Notes: generated from the letters alone by a model not told the origin. A stretch of DNA of 64,000 nucleotides from Prochilodus magdalenae (GCA_024036415.1 JAMWET010000762.1:20001-84000), one strand, 5' to 3'; counted from the first letter of the stretch, positions 34,601 to 44,339 are shown. Numbers and translations: made by a program.

Positions 34601-36625
34601 ATCCGTAGATTAATGGCTGTGGGGGCGTTTTCCTCCACAGCTGAGTACTGGAAGCTGGACCTTCAGATAAGCTAGTAAGCTAACGCTAGGGCTAGTTAGC
34701 TGACTTCTGTTTTCTCCGTAGCAGATGATGTCCGGAGATGTTTGTTAGTAACAGTGAAAACAGAGAAATAAATATTCATTGTTTTGGGGATGTGGCTAAC
34801 ATCACTAGCGCGGTTAGCCTAGCCACGGTCCGCTAGAAACTCATTCAAAACACAAACAACCACGATGCTTGTCATGTGTCATGTTCTGAGCACGACTCTG
34901 GTGGTTAACCAGCACTAACCAGTATGGACCAGCTAGAATTCCATGATGGTCTAGGCTAATAAGCTCATTATTAAACACATCCCTGCCACAGCGCTCACGT
35001 ATCGCTACACTGCTAACAAACTTCTACAGTAGACTGGACTTGTCCTTCAGACCTGTCCTTCAGTTAAACGTTCACTGGGATGAAATTTAGCAACATTGAC
35101 TTCTACTGTGAGTGAGTTTGTGTTCTGGGAAGTTCAGGCACACGTTGCCAAACTGCTGCCTGTGGTAATCCACTAGCCTACATGCTGTAGATTCAACAGA
35201 CAGGGAGTAACGAGAAACACACCGCTACAGTTACTGCATGCTGGCCTCGCTCTCGCCTCAGTGCCTCCCCTTCCTCCCTGATTCCATCGGATCACAAGTA
35301 AGGACAGGCTGGGATAACACTCAAGTTAAGACATGCTAGCAAAAATCCCAAGCAGCAAAAATCCCTTCCTCCTGAATAAATCACCCTCCGTTCCCCCGTT
35401 CATTGCTCAGGCCTGTCTGTAAGAGGAGACGTAGACGGTCGGACTGCGTGTGCACCTGGGGGACTGCTCCTGGAGTTCTGCTGAATGTACTGAGTCCCTA
35501 TTCACAAACCCAGACGTGGGCGCTATGTGTACGGCTGGTGGTACTGTACTGTTTACTGCATCATGATGAGATTAATAAATCAAAATATAATCCAACAAAA
35601 GTCAGTCGAAGAAACGGAGGCTCTCTTCGACTGTGATGCATTATTGGTGCACAGCCACACCTACAAGTCTCCCTAACACCGAGCTCGGTGCTACCCCTGC
35701 TCAAAGGTCACACCACATCAATGACCTCCAGCCAGAACGCGAGCTGTTGCCCTGGGGACACCACCGCCCACCTTGCAGCACCACCAGGGGTTTCTGAATG
35801 TCCATGTTACCGCACACTGCCAGTCCTACCATGGTCTTTCCCCGAAGAGCCAGAGCAGAGAGACTGAGCACTGCAGCGGTGGTTGACTGAAGCGCTGTGA
35901 CGGTTTGAAGGCTAGTCCGCTCAGACATAGCCTCTCTGGAGGAGGTTGTGTCATCAGACCATCATGCTGCTCTAACAGCAGGTCCTCCCTAACCTCCCTT
36001 CTGACATCCTTGGTGTGGTGGAACGGATCACGTCACTTGTCATTGAGCTGCCACACCACATGGGGGACTGGGGTTCGATTCCAGGGATGGGTGACTGTGC
36101 TGTGCTACACCAGTGAGAGTCCTTGGGCCAGACTCCTAACACTACACTGGCCCACCTGTAATACGATTAACCTTCTACGTCGCTCTGGAGAAGAGCGTCA
36201 GCTCAATACCGTGAACGTATGTCCTCCACCAGACTCTGGGGACAGTCATGCTGTCTCTGCTGTCTCTGTATCTTACAGTGGTGCAGTTTTGAGTCTCTGC
36301 TCTAGCTCAGTGGTACAATGCCACTTCTGACACCAATGTGGCGTCTTGGCAAAGAAGGAGATGCTGGACACCCAGTGTCTTATTCTCCTTTACTGGACAC
36401 CGCAGGAGTGGAGAGCTACTAGTCACACACTTAACTTCACGGCCTGCACATACACTGTCCTCTAACCACACACGACTGTAGACTGTACTGTATTAGCTCA
36501 TGCGGTTGTTCAGTGTTGCAGAAGAACTGACTGTATCAAACGTGTAAAGAGCATCCAGGTATCAGGAAGAGGGAAGGAGAGAGAAGGTGCGTTGTTACCT
36601 TGCTGCTATCCTCCATCCTCTCCAT
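22423..36625 (-). CDS. slc2a3: Class I facilitative glucose transporter, GLUT3-like; ten coding exons
   Basis: Joining ten coding exons gives 1506 nt and 501 residues plus stop, with no frame break. The product is a 12-helix major facilitator that carries glucose down its gradient across the plasma membrane. Visible hallmarks in order are: N-glycosylation site N50-T-S in the first outer loop, KFGRR (93-97), HQL with Q165 (human GLUT1 Q161), Q286-Q287, N292, N321, ERAGRR (333-338), E385, GPGPIPW with W393, SNW (415-417), and VPETKGRTF in exon 10. Six exon lengths (161, 241, 163, 188, 105, 204) equal those I recall for human class I genes; coding exon 8 is one codon longer. Features such as [13 protein letters not shown] and CFP favour GLUT3 over GLUT1, 2 or 4, but paralog assignment needs a tree. 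Departures include NLS for QLS in TM7, SESPR for PESPR, QGARPA for QGPRPA, and VMFYST for VFYYST. The start chosen is the first of two in-frame ATGs (36625 and 36616). Confidence 0.93.
22788..23010 (+). mobile_element. tRNA-derived SINE in slc2a3 intron, copy 1
   Basis: Has a tRNA-like head with an A-box-like TAGCTTAGTGGATAAC and a B-box-like GGTTGGACTCC at about 22855-22865. The body is shared with 36015-36215, and the 3' tail CTCTGGATAAGAGTGTCAGC is the one typical of fish SINEs paired with L2-type LINEs. It lies antisense to the transporter, between coding exons 9 and 10. Confidence 0.8.
23278..23481 (-). CDS. slc2a3: slc2a3 coding exon 9
   Basis: 204 nt, residues 364-431, the same length as the human class I exon. 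It encodes TM9-10 with [11 protein letters not shown], including E385 and W393 of the sugar path, and CSNWT. The acceptor is TTTCTACAG and the donor is ATG/GTAGGT. Changes from the usual pattern are [14 protein letters not shown] and SNWTAAF. Confidence 0.93.
23750..24660. other. AT-rich intron segment
   Basis: Strongly AT-rich part of the intron between coding exons 8 and 9, with an (ATTA)n run at about 24309-24330, a poly-T at 24498-24510 and a (TA)n at 24553-24570. No exon-like sequence or repeat family is recognised. Confidence 0.7.
24828..24932 (-). CDS. slc2a3: slc2a3 coding exon 8
   Basis: 105 nt, residues 329-363: [20 protein letters not shown] and TM9 start. The acceptor is GGTCTTCAG and the donor is TTG/GTGAGT. 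It is one codon longer than the 102-nt human exon I recall, adding a residue in the outer loop (LQLAL before SNSP). Confidence 0.92.
25159..25263 (-). CDS. slc2a3: slc2a3 coding exon 7
   Basis: 105 nt, residues 294-328: [20 protein letters not shown] followed by [11 protein letters not shown] with N321. The acceptor is TCTCCAG and the donor is TCT/GTGAGT. The usual FYYSTSIF motif reads MFYSTEIF here. Confidence 0.93.
25835..26795. repeat. ~960-bp polypurine GAA/GGA tract in slc2a3 intron
   Basis: Irregular GAAGAAGAGGAAGAAG-type repeats make the plus strand almost pure purine for about 960 bp; the transcribed RNA is therefore polypyrimidine. It lies in the intron between coding exons 6 and 7. 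The long Glu/Lys/Arg and Ser/Leu/Phe frames over it are artefacts. Mirror-symmetric blocks such as GAAGAAGGGAAGAAG make triplex formation plausible. Confidence 0.97.
27221..27408 (-). CDS. slc2a3: slc2a3 coding exon 6
   Basis: 188 nt (residues 231-293), same as the human exon. It encodes the end of the central cytoplasmic loop ([18 protein letters not shown]), the conserved [12 protein letters not shown], and TM7 with [11 protein letters not shown]. The sugar-binding Q286, Q287 and N292 are kept, but Gln of the class I QLS motif is Asn283. The donor is GCT/GTGAGT and the acceptor is TGTTTCAG. Confidence 0.93.
28050..29120. repeat. Dispersed element R4 with internal 72-bp VNTR (12 units)
   Basis: Flanks at about 28065-28235 and 29090-29115 match a short copy at 44880-45150 that holds a single unit. 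Here the core at about 28236-29092 is expanded to 12 tandem 72-bp units with start ATCAACTACTGGAGATAAG; the seventh unit lacks about 10 bp. Because 72 is divisible by 3, both strands stay open for about 150-190 codons on each side of that deletion, which explains the apparent proteins. It lies in the slc2a3 intron between coding exons 5 and 6. Confidence 0.9.
29302..29464 (-). CDS. slc2a3: slc2a3 coding exon 5
   Basis: 163 nt, residues 177-230, same as the human exon. It encodes [16 protein letters not shown] of TM6 and then [10 protein letters not shown], where the usual PESPR begins with Ser212. The donor is CGTG/GTGAGT and the acceptor is TCCGTCAG. Confidence 0.93.
29739..29979 (-). CDS. 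slc2a3: slc2a3 coding exon 4
   Basis: 241 nt, residues 97-176, same as the human exon. It encodes TM3-5 with [31 protein letters not shown] (Q165 lines the sugar site) and GILIAQ. The donor is CAG/GTAAGC and the acceptor is CTCCGGCAG. Confidence 0.94.
30020..30570 (+). mobile_element. Degenerate Tc1-like remnant in slc2a3 intron, family C
   Basis: Related to 4620-5050. Pieces such as [18 protein letters not shown], a [15 protein letters not shown] strand and a [19 protein letters not shown] 3' region mark a Tc1-type transposase with frame breaks. It is antisense to the transporter, in the intron between coding exons 3 and 4. Confidence 0.75.
30571..31227. other. AT-rich intron, nothing recognised
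   Basis: AT-rich intronic sequence between the Tc1-like remnant and coding exon 3. No further feature is seen. Confidence 0.5.
31228..31388 (-). CDS. slc2a3: slc2a3 coding exon 3
   Basis: 161 nt, residues 43-95 plus two bases of R96, same as the human exon. It encodes the first outer loop with glycosylation site N50-T-S, then TM2 with [19 protein letters not shown] and VNKFGR. The donor is GAG/GTCAGT and the acceptor is GTGTTCAG. Confidence 0.94.
31389..32955. other. Intron between coding exons 2 and 3
   Basis: No coding exon or RNA gene recognised. A fragment at about 32.40-32.48 kb (GCAGCCCTATCCATGG, GTCTTGCTCAAGGGCA) is a dispersed repeat also present at 4236-4310. Confidence 0.55.
32956..33054 (-). 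CDS. slc2a3: slc2a3 coding exon 2
   Basis: 99 nt, residues 10-42, encoding TM1: [20 protein letters not shown] then [13 protein letters not shown]. The usual FGYNTGVINAP reads [11 protein letters not shown]. The donor is CAG/GTAAAG and the acceptor is CTCTGCAG. A second possible acceptor three bases downstream (CAGAAG) would drop one Lys. Confidence 0.93.
33055..36014. other. Large first coding intron, nothing recognised
   Basis: About 3 kb of intron with no coding exon, RNA gene or clear repeat family. GC content is moderate. Short open frames on either strand lack recognisable features. Confidence 0.5.
36015..36215 (+). mobile_element. tRNA-derived SINE in slc2a3 intron, copy 2
   Basis: The B box GGTTCGATTCC lies at 36072-36082. 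The body (GTGACTGTGCTGTGCTACAC, CCTAACACTACACTGGCC) matches the SINE at 22788-23010, and the tail CTCTGGAGAAGAGCGTCAGC is the same degenerate 3' end. The A box is poorly preserved. Confidence 0.75.
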
Positions 36626-36704
36626 CTTGATCACGGTGCTTTTCTGACTCCCTCTCTTCCAGAAGACACGTGGCGGCTGCTGAGCGATCCGTGCGTTGCC
36701 TTTC
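36599..36704 (-). CDS. slc2a3: slc2a3 coding exon 1 with 5' UTR part
   Basis: Coding part 36599-36625 (27 nt) gives MERMEDSSK; the rest, up to a TTTTTGGCAG acceptor at 36705-36710, is 5' UTR. The donor is AAG/GTAACA. Two in-frame ATGs (36625, 36616) both have A at -3. The first is used here because it is 5'-most. The short N-terminal coding exon ending SSK mirrors human GLUT1. Confidence 0.85.
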
Positions 36705-37539
36705 CTGCCAAAAAGGAGCGGATTTTAAAGTGAGAAAGACGAGCTTCCTCTAAGAGGATGTGTGCTCCACGTGGGTGAACTCACTTGCGTCTGTAGCAGA
36801 AGTGGGCTGGTGGATGTAGGCGAAACGGAGAGAAGAAACAGAAACCACGTGGATTCCACGCGCTATAGATCACAGCCTTTCAATCGGGGCTGTTCAGAAC
36901 CCTAAACCTGAAAGCGTATTTACTCTGTAGCGCTATTTAAGACTCTGCCATCCGTCTGTTTGAACATTTTCAAGCACCTCCGTCTACATACAGTAGCGCC
37001 CTGTATGTTATACTGCTGCTGATACACTAACTAGGCTAATATGGGTCAAGTTAAAGGGGAACTCCACCAAAGTTTAAATTTACTTAATTGAATGGTAAAG
37101 TTGTAAACGGTTTGGCGTTCAATGCCCCGGTCTAGACAGCCTAGAGAAATAGATATATGGAATATGAGGATCTGATCTGAAACATATTTTGAATACTGTA
37201 ATTCATCCATTCGTGGTTTCTAAGGCAAAGCAGTCTCTGAAGAACCCTGAATCTTCCAGAAACCATGTGCAGGTTCACTGCTGGTTTAGTCATATTAGTA
37301 AAATAGCTCCACTGGAGCTGTGACCTCTGGTTCCATTCACCGCCATTGTAAAGAAGACCAGATTATGTAGGTTTCTCTATAAATGAGCCATTTCACATTA
37401 AACTAGTCTAAGTCACATGATTCATATCCTAACCACTGAAGTATAGAGGAATTCTGAAAAATGGGAGGGACTCCCCTTTAACTCTCACAGCCAAAGAACC
37501 GACAGCCTTTATGAGAAACTGAGTCTGAGTGGTACCTAC

Positions 37540-37640
37540 CTGAGCCGGGGCTGGATCGTATGTCGTCCCTATGAGACTGCTGATCGAATCCTCTCCGCTC
37601 GACTTTAAGGGTGATGCGCTTTGCCACGCCCCCTTTCATC
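37540..37640 (-). other. slc2a3: Putative 5' noncoding exon of slc2a3
   Basis: A strong donor, CTCAG/GTAGGT, ends an exon at 37540. Pairing it with the 36705 acceptor gives a two-part 5' UTR. The upstream end is not visible in sequence; 37640 is a guess set by the GC box just beyond it. No transcript evidence is available. Confidence 0.45.
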
Positions 37641-37960
37641 ACCATGATTCAGTTCCACCTTGAGTCTCACAGAGCGTACGTGCACAGAAGTTTAGCCTCC
37701 GTGTTTAGGCAAGCCCCGCCCTCCTGTGCGCGGATTGGTTAGTATTTACCGTATTAATGCTCATGTTACTCCAGCCAACCCTTGCGGGGATGGGCGGGGC
37801 TTCGGGGACAGCGGCATCGCCTGTGAGGTGCGTGTTTACAGTGTTTACACATGACATGACCAGCGTCTGTTCGTGCGTCCTACGCGGCTTCCCACCGGAG
37901 TCCGGCCGATAAGAAGCCTTTGAGGCTCGGTTCCTCCACAATGGAGTTCCTTTCCGCACC
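37600..37960 (-). promoter_or_regulatory. Candidate CpG-rich slc2a3 promoter
   Basis: A CpG-rich stretch just upstream of the inferred noncoding exon. It contains CCACGCCCC at 37624-37632 (a GC/KLF-type box on the minus strand), a weak CTTAAAG at 37603-37609, and ACGTG at 37678-37682, the core of a hypoxia response element. The functional claim is inference from position and motif only. Confidence 0.35.
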
Positions 37961-38097
37961 AGGCGGTCATGTGGAGCGGGGCTGGTGGGAGGCGGTGGGA
38001 GACTTATCTCTGTAAACAAACAGACTTCTGTTCAGAAACGTGAGCACTGCACACTCCAGCGTGGAGGACTGCATCAGTGATGCTGTATAGGAGGAAC

Positions 38098-38785
38098 AGT
38101 AAACAACAAACACACAAACAAACACACACACAAATACACAAACAAACACACACACAAATACACAAACAAACACACAAATACACAAACAAACACACACACA
38201 AACAAACACACAAATACACAAACAAACACACAAATACACAAACAAACACACACACAAATACACAAACAAACACACACACAAATACACAAACAAACAAACA
38301 AACACACAAATACACAAACAAACACACACACAAATACACAAACAAACAAACACACACACAAATACACAAACAAACAAACACACACACAAATACACAAACA
38401 AACACACAAATACACAAACAAACACACACACAAATACACAAACAAACAAACACACACACAAATACACAAACACACACACAAATACACAAACAAACAAACA
38501 CACACACAAATAAACAAACAAACACACAAATACACAAACAAACAAACACACACACAAATACACAAACAAACACACAAATACACAAACAAACACACACACA
38601 AATACACAAACAAACAAATACACACACAAATACACAAACAAACACACAAATACACAAACAAACAAATACACAAACAAACACACACACAAATACACAAACA
38701 AATACACACACAAATACACAAACAAACACACAAATTCCAAACAAACAAACAAATACACAAACAAATAAATAAACAAATAAATATG
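38098..38785. repeat. CA-rich tandem repeat (ACAAACAAACACAC type), ~690 bp
   Basis: CACAAATACACAAACAAACA-type blocks of about 16-28 bp in variable order. It is pyrimidine-poor on the plus strand, and frames stay open on both strands (up to 269 codons) because stops cannot form easily. The apparent Cys/Val/Phe and Thr/Asn/Lys proteins are artefacts. Confidence 0.95.
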
Positions 38786-38892
38786 ATTAGTAGAAGTACT
38801 AAATTAGTATAGTCACGTCACCTAAAGACCAGCCGCACCCAGAAGGAGGTGTGGGAGTGCAGGTGTGTTGGGAAGGAAGATAAAGGTGACCA

Positions 38893-39405
38893 GGATCAAT
38901 AACTGATGATAAATGTAGACTGATATGATCAATATTTATTGAGCTACACATACAGAAGTCTGTCTCTCAGTATGGCGTCGGGCCGCCGTGTTCGCTAACC
39001 CAACACTCCAGACGTCTCGGTATGGAGCTGTAGAGGTTCCTGATGGAGTCCTGTGATAATCCATCCCATGCAGCTTGAACATCCTCACACAGTTCCTGCA
39101 GATGGTGCGGTAGGGGTGGAGGTGGAGGGACACCAGGTCTTCCGGACGTGTGACGACAGACCGTTCATCTTGGTGCTGACCACGGTGCCTCCACACACGG
39201 ATTCGTTGGGTGTCTCCACCAAGACTAAAGCGGGACTCGTCACTGAAGATGACCCGCTGCCATTCTGAGTCACTCCATGACAGTCTGGTACGACACCACT
39301 GCAGTGTTTGGTGACGGTGACGTGGTGTTAAGGACAGTCGTGGTAACGGTCTGTGTGCATGTAGTCCTGCGTGGTGCAGCCGTCTGCCGATGGTGCTGCA
39401 CTAAC
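38893..39405 (-). mobile_element. Tc1-like family A, deletion derivative (longest copy)
   Basis: The minus strand reads SEWQRVIFSDESRFSLGG and IRVWRHRGQHQDERSVV, a clear Tc1-like block with the second catalytic Asp. It then jumps through PEDL to LQELCEDVQAAWDGLSQDS and the terminal GGPTPY with stop. About 100 or more residues expected between these blocks, including the last catalytic residue, are absent. The right end AACTGATGATAAATGTAGAC probably marks the element terminus. Confidence 0.85.
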
Positions 39406-41480
39406 AGGCCCTTCCTGGATGCTGTGTCTCAGTACTCAGTAATACAGTGGAACTCTGGAGAATGTTTTGGGCTGTATGGGAGCGACGGACCTTATGACTC
39501 CACCTTGTAGTAGTTTGGAGACTATGACACATTGCATATACGGCTACTGCAAGCGTAGGCACCATGCATGACCCACAGGCTGCACACTAGCTCCTACAGT
39601 GTTGAGTTAACACCTACTTTGGTCGTTACACTACAGCAGCCAGCGAAACACTGCGGGGCATTGTGAGAGTGAACCCAACACTGGGCTCTTGACTGTGTGT
39701 GTGGCTGGCTCATTGTTTCGGCGGGCTATCTGAGCCTTGGCCAAAGTGCTCCCACTCTCTCGTCCGGCCGCTCGGCTCCTAATGTTCTCTCGGCTCGGTC
39801 CTAATGAAGGAGACGGCAGGATATGACTCTGATAATGATGCACCATGAGCACCCTAGGTCTCTGGGCACCAGCCTGTCATGATTCTGCCCTCCTTATTCC
39901 CATCACGGCTAGTTCCGAAGGTATTCCAGAGAGGGGTGCTCGGCTTGTGGCGTGCATTTGAGAGGGCGTTGTCCATAACATCCCCTGCACCAGTGACACT
40001 CAGACGTACAGCGCATGGGTGTTCAGTGTTAGAGCTGTCTAGGCGCTGTAGGCTGCAGGATAGAGCCACACGGAGCCTGCTTCCTGAGCGTGTGGCTGAC
40101 CTGCTGCTCTAGTAAGGTTGGGTGGTGAGCTGTGGGTTGTGGTGTAGTGTGCTGGGGGGTGCTGCAGGCAGTGTGTAGCAGACAGATGGAAGGTGGACTG
40201 GGTGGAGGGGAGCGATGTCCTTCTATTTCGAAGCTTGGCTAAGCCTGCTGATCTGGTGCGGGAGCAGGGGGTCAGCGGCTCCAGGCTTGCAGTTTGGACC
40301 TCTCAAAGTTGGTGGGGGGGCTATTACAGACGGACGCCTGGTTCCATTCGCCGCCACTGTGTCTAACTCTGACATCTGGCACAGTGTTTATATACAGCTT
40401 CCTCCCGAACTCTTTTATTTTCAGGAAGCTGCTTGCTGCGGCTTGTAGCGATAACAGAAACCAGTCATGCTGCAGAGGCTCGATTACGAGAAATGAGAAT
40501 AGTGGGCCGCATTAGCCCGTATCTGCTTCTGCTCCTGAAACCCGCAGCATGTAATCTTCTAATGTGTCAGTAGTATCCACACAGGCTGAACCGTGTACGG
40601 CCTTCAGCGCTACCTAAGTGCCTGCTTGGGTTCGTTTATCAGGGGGAATAAGATGTCCCCCTCGGTTCTGAAACTCTCACTCGGTGTTCCCTCAGGACGA
40701 GTGCTTTCTGGGGGGCTGTATTCTCTACTAACTCGGCTGTTTGCATCACACAGTGTAGAAAGCTTGGTGCTGATGATGGCCAGGACTCGGGTCAGGTTGT
40801 GTAAAGAAGGAGTCCCCTCTGATGACGTAGGGTCTGATTTATGAAACCTCTGTGAAGTGTTGAAACGAGCCTGGGCTGCAGTTGGCTTCCTTGCGTGAAA
40901 TCGAGTCCTCTGGGCATTGACTGTGCATCTGGCACCTGGTTTACACCAACCCCACTTAGGCCATGCATTAGAGCTTTCCCTGACTTGGCCGTTTCGAGTG
41001 GGACTGAGTCTCTGATGTGCCAGAGACAGGGCTGAGTTCTTGGTTCTGGAGCCTCGGCACTCAGTGATACTACATTGGGCTACACTGGGGCGGTGGACCA
41101 TATGACTCTGCCATGTGATACCAGAGACAGCGGCTGCATTAGTGGTACTGGCGGCCATCGTTGCCAGGGAGCCAGCATTCAGCGACTGGTTAGCCAGCCA
41201 CTGCACTGGTAGATGAAGTGTCAGCATCGAGTGCTCTGTGTCACGTTTTTGCCTGGGGCCGGACTGAGTTTCTAATCCCACCCCCAATAGAATTCACCCC
41301 CGGCAACCAGGTAGCAACGTTTGTCCTGCTCCCGCCCGCAATATAGATGCCCAAATGTCCCACATATCCGCGACTAGCTCCCGATACTCTGCGTTTGCTC
41401 AGAGACGCTGGGCAGGACAAACGGCAGAGACCCAGAGCGCATGTTTGTGCCATCCCAACAGTGCCCACCTTAACAAATCT
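39406..41480. other. No gene recognised; contains a 225-codon open frame
   Basis: Unique-looking sequence, with G+C-rich parts. A minus-strand frame at 40610-41287 is open for 225 codons and is not simple repeat, but has no recognised domain. A block near 39440-39530 resembles one near 41050-41120 (ACTC-AGT-ATAC, GGACC-TATGACTC), hinting at a local repeat. Confidence 0.4.
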
Positions 41481-41486
41481 GAAGCA

Positions 41487-41536
41487 TTCCACCTTAAATG
41501 GCAATAACATATGCTGCTGCACCATTTAAGGTGGAA
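41487..41536. repeat. Small palindromic MITE-like element, copy 2
   Basis: 50 bp with ends TTCCACCTTAAAT and ATTTAAGGTGGAA and a shortened interior. Confidence 0.7.
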
Positions 41537-41959
41537 CAGGAAGTTCAGGTGAGATACCAGCTGTAGCCTTGTTCCACTGTAGGTCTGGTAACGCGTGGCA
41601 CAGACAGCTTTAGGGCGATGGCGTGTTTGTGGTTCATCCTCTGAGATGGGGTTTTCACCTGCCAGTCTGTTTCACTCTCCCTACACTCGTTTCATCATCT
41701 GTTATTTTTCTGTGTTTTTCTTGAATAAATATGTAAATAAATAAATAACTTTAATGAATAAGGTCTACTGATTATGGAGTAAGGCCTGTTAACCCCCATG
41801 ACCCCTTTAACCTGGTCAGGCATGGCCGCTGGAGGATGGGTGTTTTAGTAACAGAGGCTGACAGGAAACATCGGCTGTTGCAGAATCGCTATGATGTCAG
41901 ACCTCCGCTTCCTACACCACTCACTGTGAAACACGAATTGACGGTGCAGGCTGGGGAAC

Positions 41960-42345
41960 TGTCACGTTCGCAGTGGCGCATTATCAGAAAGGGGGGCAGA
42001 GATTAACTGGCAGCCGGTCATCATCTGTGACGAGCCACGCTTTAGTCCTGGTGGAGAGGTGGTCAGTGCCAAGATCAATGGTTTGGTGTCAACTGTCACA
42101 CGTCCAGAAGACCTGGTGTCCCTCCACCTCCACCCCTACCGCACCACCTGCAGGAACTGTGTGAGGATGTTCAAGCTGCATGGGATGGATTATCACAGGA
42201 CTCCATCAGGAACCTCTACAGCTCCATACCGAGACATCTGGCGTGTTGGGTTAGCGAACACGGCGGCCCGACGCCATACTGAGAGACAGACTTCTGTATG
42301 TGTAGCTCAATAAATATTGATCATATCAGTCTAAATTCATCATCA
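41960..42345 (+). mobile_element. Tc1-like family A, deletion derivative (plus strand)
   Basis: The plus strand shows DWQPVIICDEPRFSPGGE, then the family's internal junction, then LQELCEDVQAAWDGLSQDS and GGPTPY with stop at the same place as the copies at 6.4 and 38.9 kb. The end TAAATTCATCATCAGTTATT matches their terminus in reverse complement. It directly abuts the 26-bp minisatellite. Confidence 0.82.
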
Positions 42346-42354
42346 GTTATTCAT

Positions 42355-43845
42355 CCTGGTAACCTAACCCCTACCTTCACACTAACCCCTACATTTACAC
42401 TAAACCCCTAACCCCTACATTTACACTACACCCCCTAACCCTACATTTACACTAACCCCCCTAACCCCTACATTTACACTACACCCCCTAACCCCACATT
42501 TACACTAAACCCCCCTAACCCCTACATTTACACTACACCCCCTAACCCCACCTTTACACTAAACCCCCCTAACCCCCCTACATTAAACCCCTACACCCCC
42601 ATTTACACTAAACCCTCTAACCTTACATTTACACTAAACCCCCTAACCCCTACATTTACACTAAACCCCCTAACCCCTACATTTACACTAAACCCCCCTA
42701 CCCCCTACATTTACACTACACCCCCTAACCCCCACATTTACACTACACCCCCTAACCCCCACATTTACACTAAACCCCCTAACCCCTACATTTACACTAA
42801 ACCCCTAACCCCTACATTTACACTAAACCCCTAACCCCTACATTTACACTAAACCCCTAACCCCTACATTTACACTAACCCCCCTAACCCCTACATTTAC
42901 ACTAAACCCCTAACCCCTACATTTACACTAAACCCCTAACCCCTACATTTACACTAACCCCCCTAACCCCTACATTTACACTACACCCCCTAACCCCCAC
43001 ATTTACACTAATTCCCCTAACCCTACATTTACACTAAACCCCCTAACCCCTACACCTACACTAAACCCCCTAACCCCTACATTTACACTAAACCCCCTAA
43101 CCCTACATTTACACTAATCCCCTAACCCCTACACTTACACTAAACCCCCTAACCCCTACATTTACACTAAACCCCCTAACCCTACATTTACACTAAACCC
43201 CCTACCCCCTACATTTACACTAAACCCCTAACCCCTACATTTACACTAATCCCCTAACCCCTACATTTACACTACACCCCCTAACCCCCACATTTACACT
43301 ACACCCCCTAACCCCCACATTTACACTAAACCCCCTAACCCCTACATTTACACTAAACCCCTAACCCCTACATTTACACTAAACCCCTAACCCCTACATT
43401 TACACTAAACCCCTAACCCTTACATTTACACTAACCCCCCTAACCCCTACATTTACACTACACCCCCTAACCCCCACATTTACACTAATTCCCCTAACCC
43501 TACATTTACACTAAACCCCCTAACCCCTACACCTACACTAAACCCCCTAACCCCTACATTTACACTAAACCCCCTAACCCTACATTTACACTAATCCCCT
43601 AACCCCTACACTTACACTAAACCCCCTAACCCCTACATTTACACTAAACCCCCTAACCCTACATTTACACTAAACCCCCTAACCCCTACATTTACACTAA
43701 ACCCCCTAACCCCTACATTTACACTAATCCCCTAACCCCTACATTTACACTAAACCCCCTAACCCCTACATTTACACTAAACCCCCTAACCCCTACATCT
43801 ACACTAACCCCCTAACCCCTACACTTACACTAAACCCCTACATTA
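42355..43845. repeat. CCCTAA-rich minisatellite, ~26-bp unit, ~1.5 kb
   Basis: Units such as CTAACCCCTACATTTACACT plus AAACCCC, 24-27 bp long, in about 57 copies. A characteristic variant string beginning ATTCCCCTAACCC recurs at 43011 and 43488, indicating a ~477-bp tandem duplication of a block within the array. CCCTAA is telomere-like, but the full unit is not telomeric. Confidence 0.93.
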
Positions 43846-44339
43846 AACGCTAACTAGCTGGCCAGTGTTGATGAGATGCTTGAGGCCGTCAGTGATGAGT
43901 GAGAGAATAGTCACTCTGCTTTCTGTAAAGGACCGCCTGCAGGTTTAACCCACAAGCCTTCACTATGTAAAGATTTCCTGTCCTGGGGTGGTTGGAACTA
44001 TGCGGTACGGTGCATCTTTAAACTAACTAACATCTGAAGGACGAACCGCTGCCTAAAACCGCCTTGCCTTACACAGCCGTTATCTACGCCCGAACCTGCA
44101 GGAACAACACACCGCATCACTTCACCGGAGGGCTGAATGTGGGCGGGGCTGAGGTGTTGTAGGCAGTCATATGTAAAGGTCTTCAGGGTTGTGTCCTGCT
44201 GTCGTCCAGACACTACGCAGCAACACGCTACTCTGACTAACACCTTGTGTCCGAGACGTACTTCCCTGTGGTGACATTCCTGACCTGTCATTCATCCAGC
44301 TCACATTTCTAAAGACTGCGTTATTCCTGCTGTAAACTT
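43846..44339. other. No gene recognised
   Basis: Unique-looking sequence. A 97-codon minus-strand frame at 43998-44291 has no recognisable features. Confidence 0.4.

Noticed and set aside
36060..36090. tRNA gene suggested by a perfect B box
   Set aside because: No matching acceptor stem or anticodon arm; the body and tail match the SINE at 22.8 kb, so it is a tRNA-derived SINE.
37967..38776. Cys/Val/Phe-rich and Thr/Asn/Lys-rich frames over 225-269 codons
   Set aside because: Frames of the CA-rich tandem repeat on both strands, not genes.
42355..43845. Interstitial telomere
   Set aside because: CCCTAA occurs only once per 26-bp unit and is not in perfect tandem hexamers; a minisatellite explains it better.
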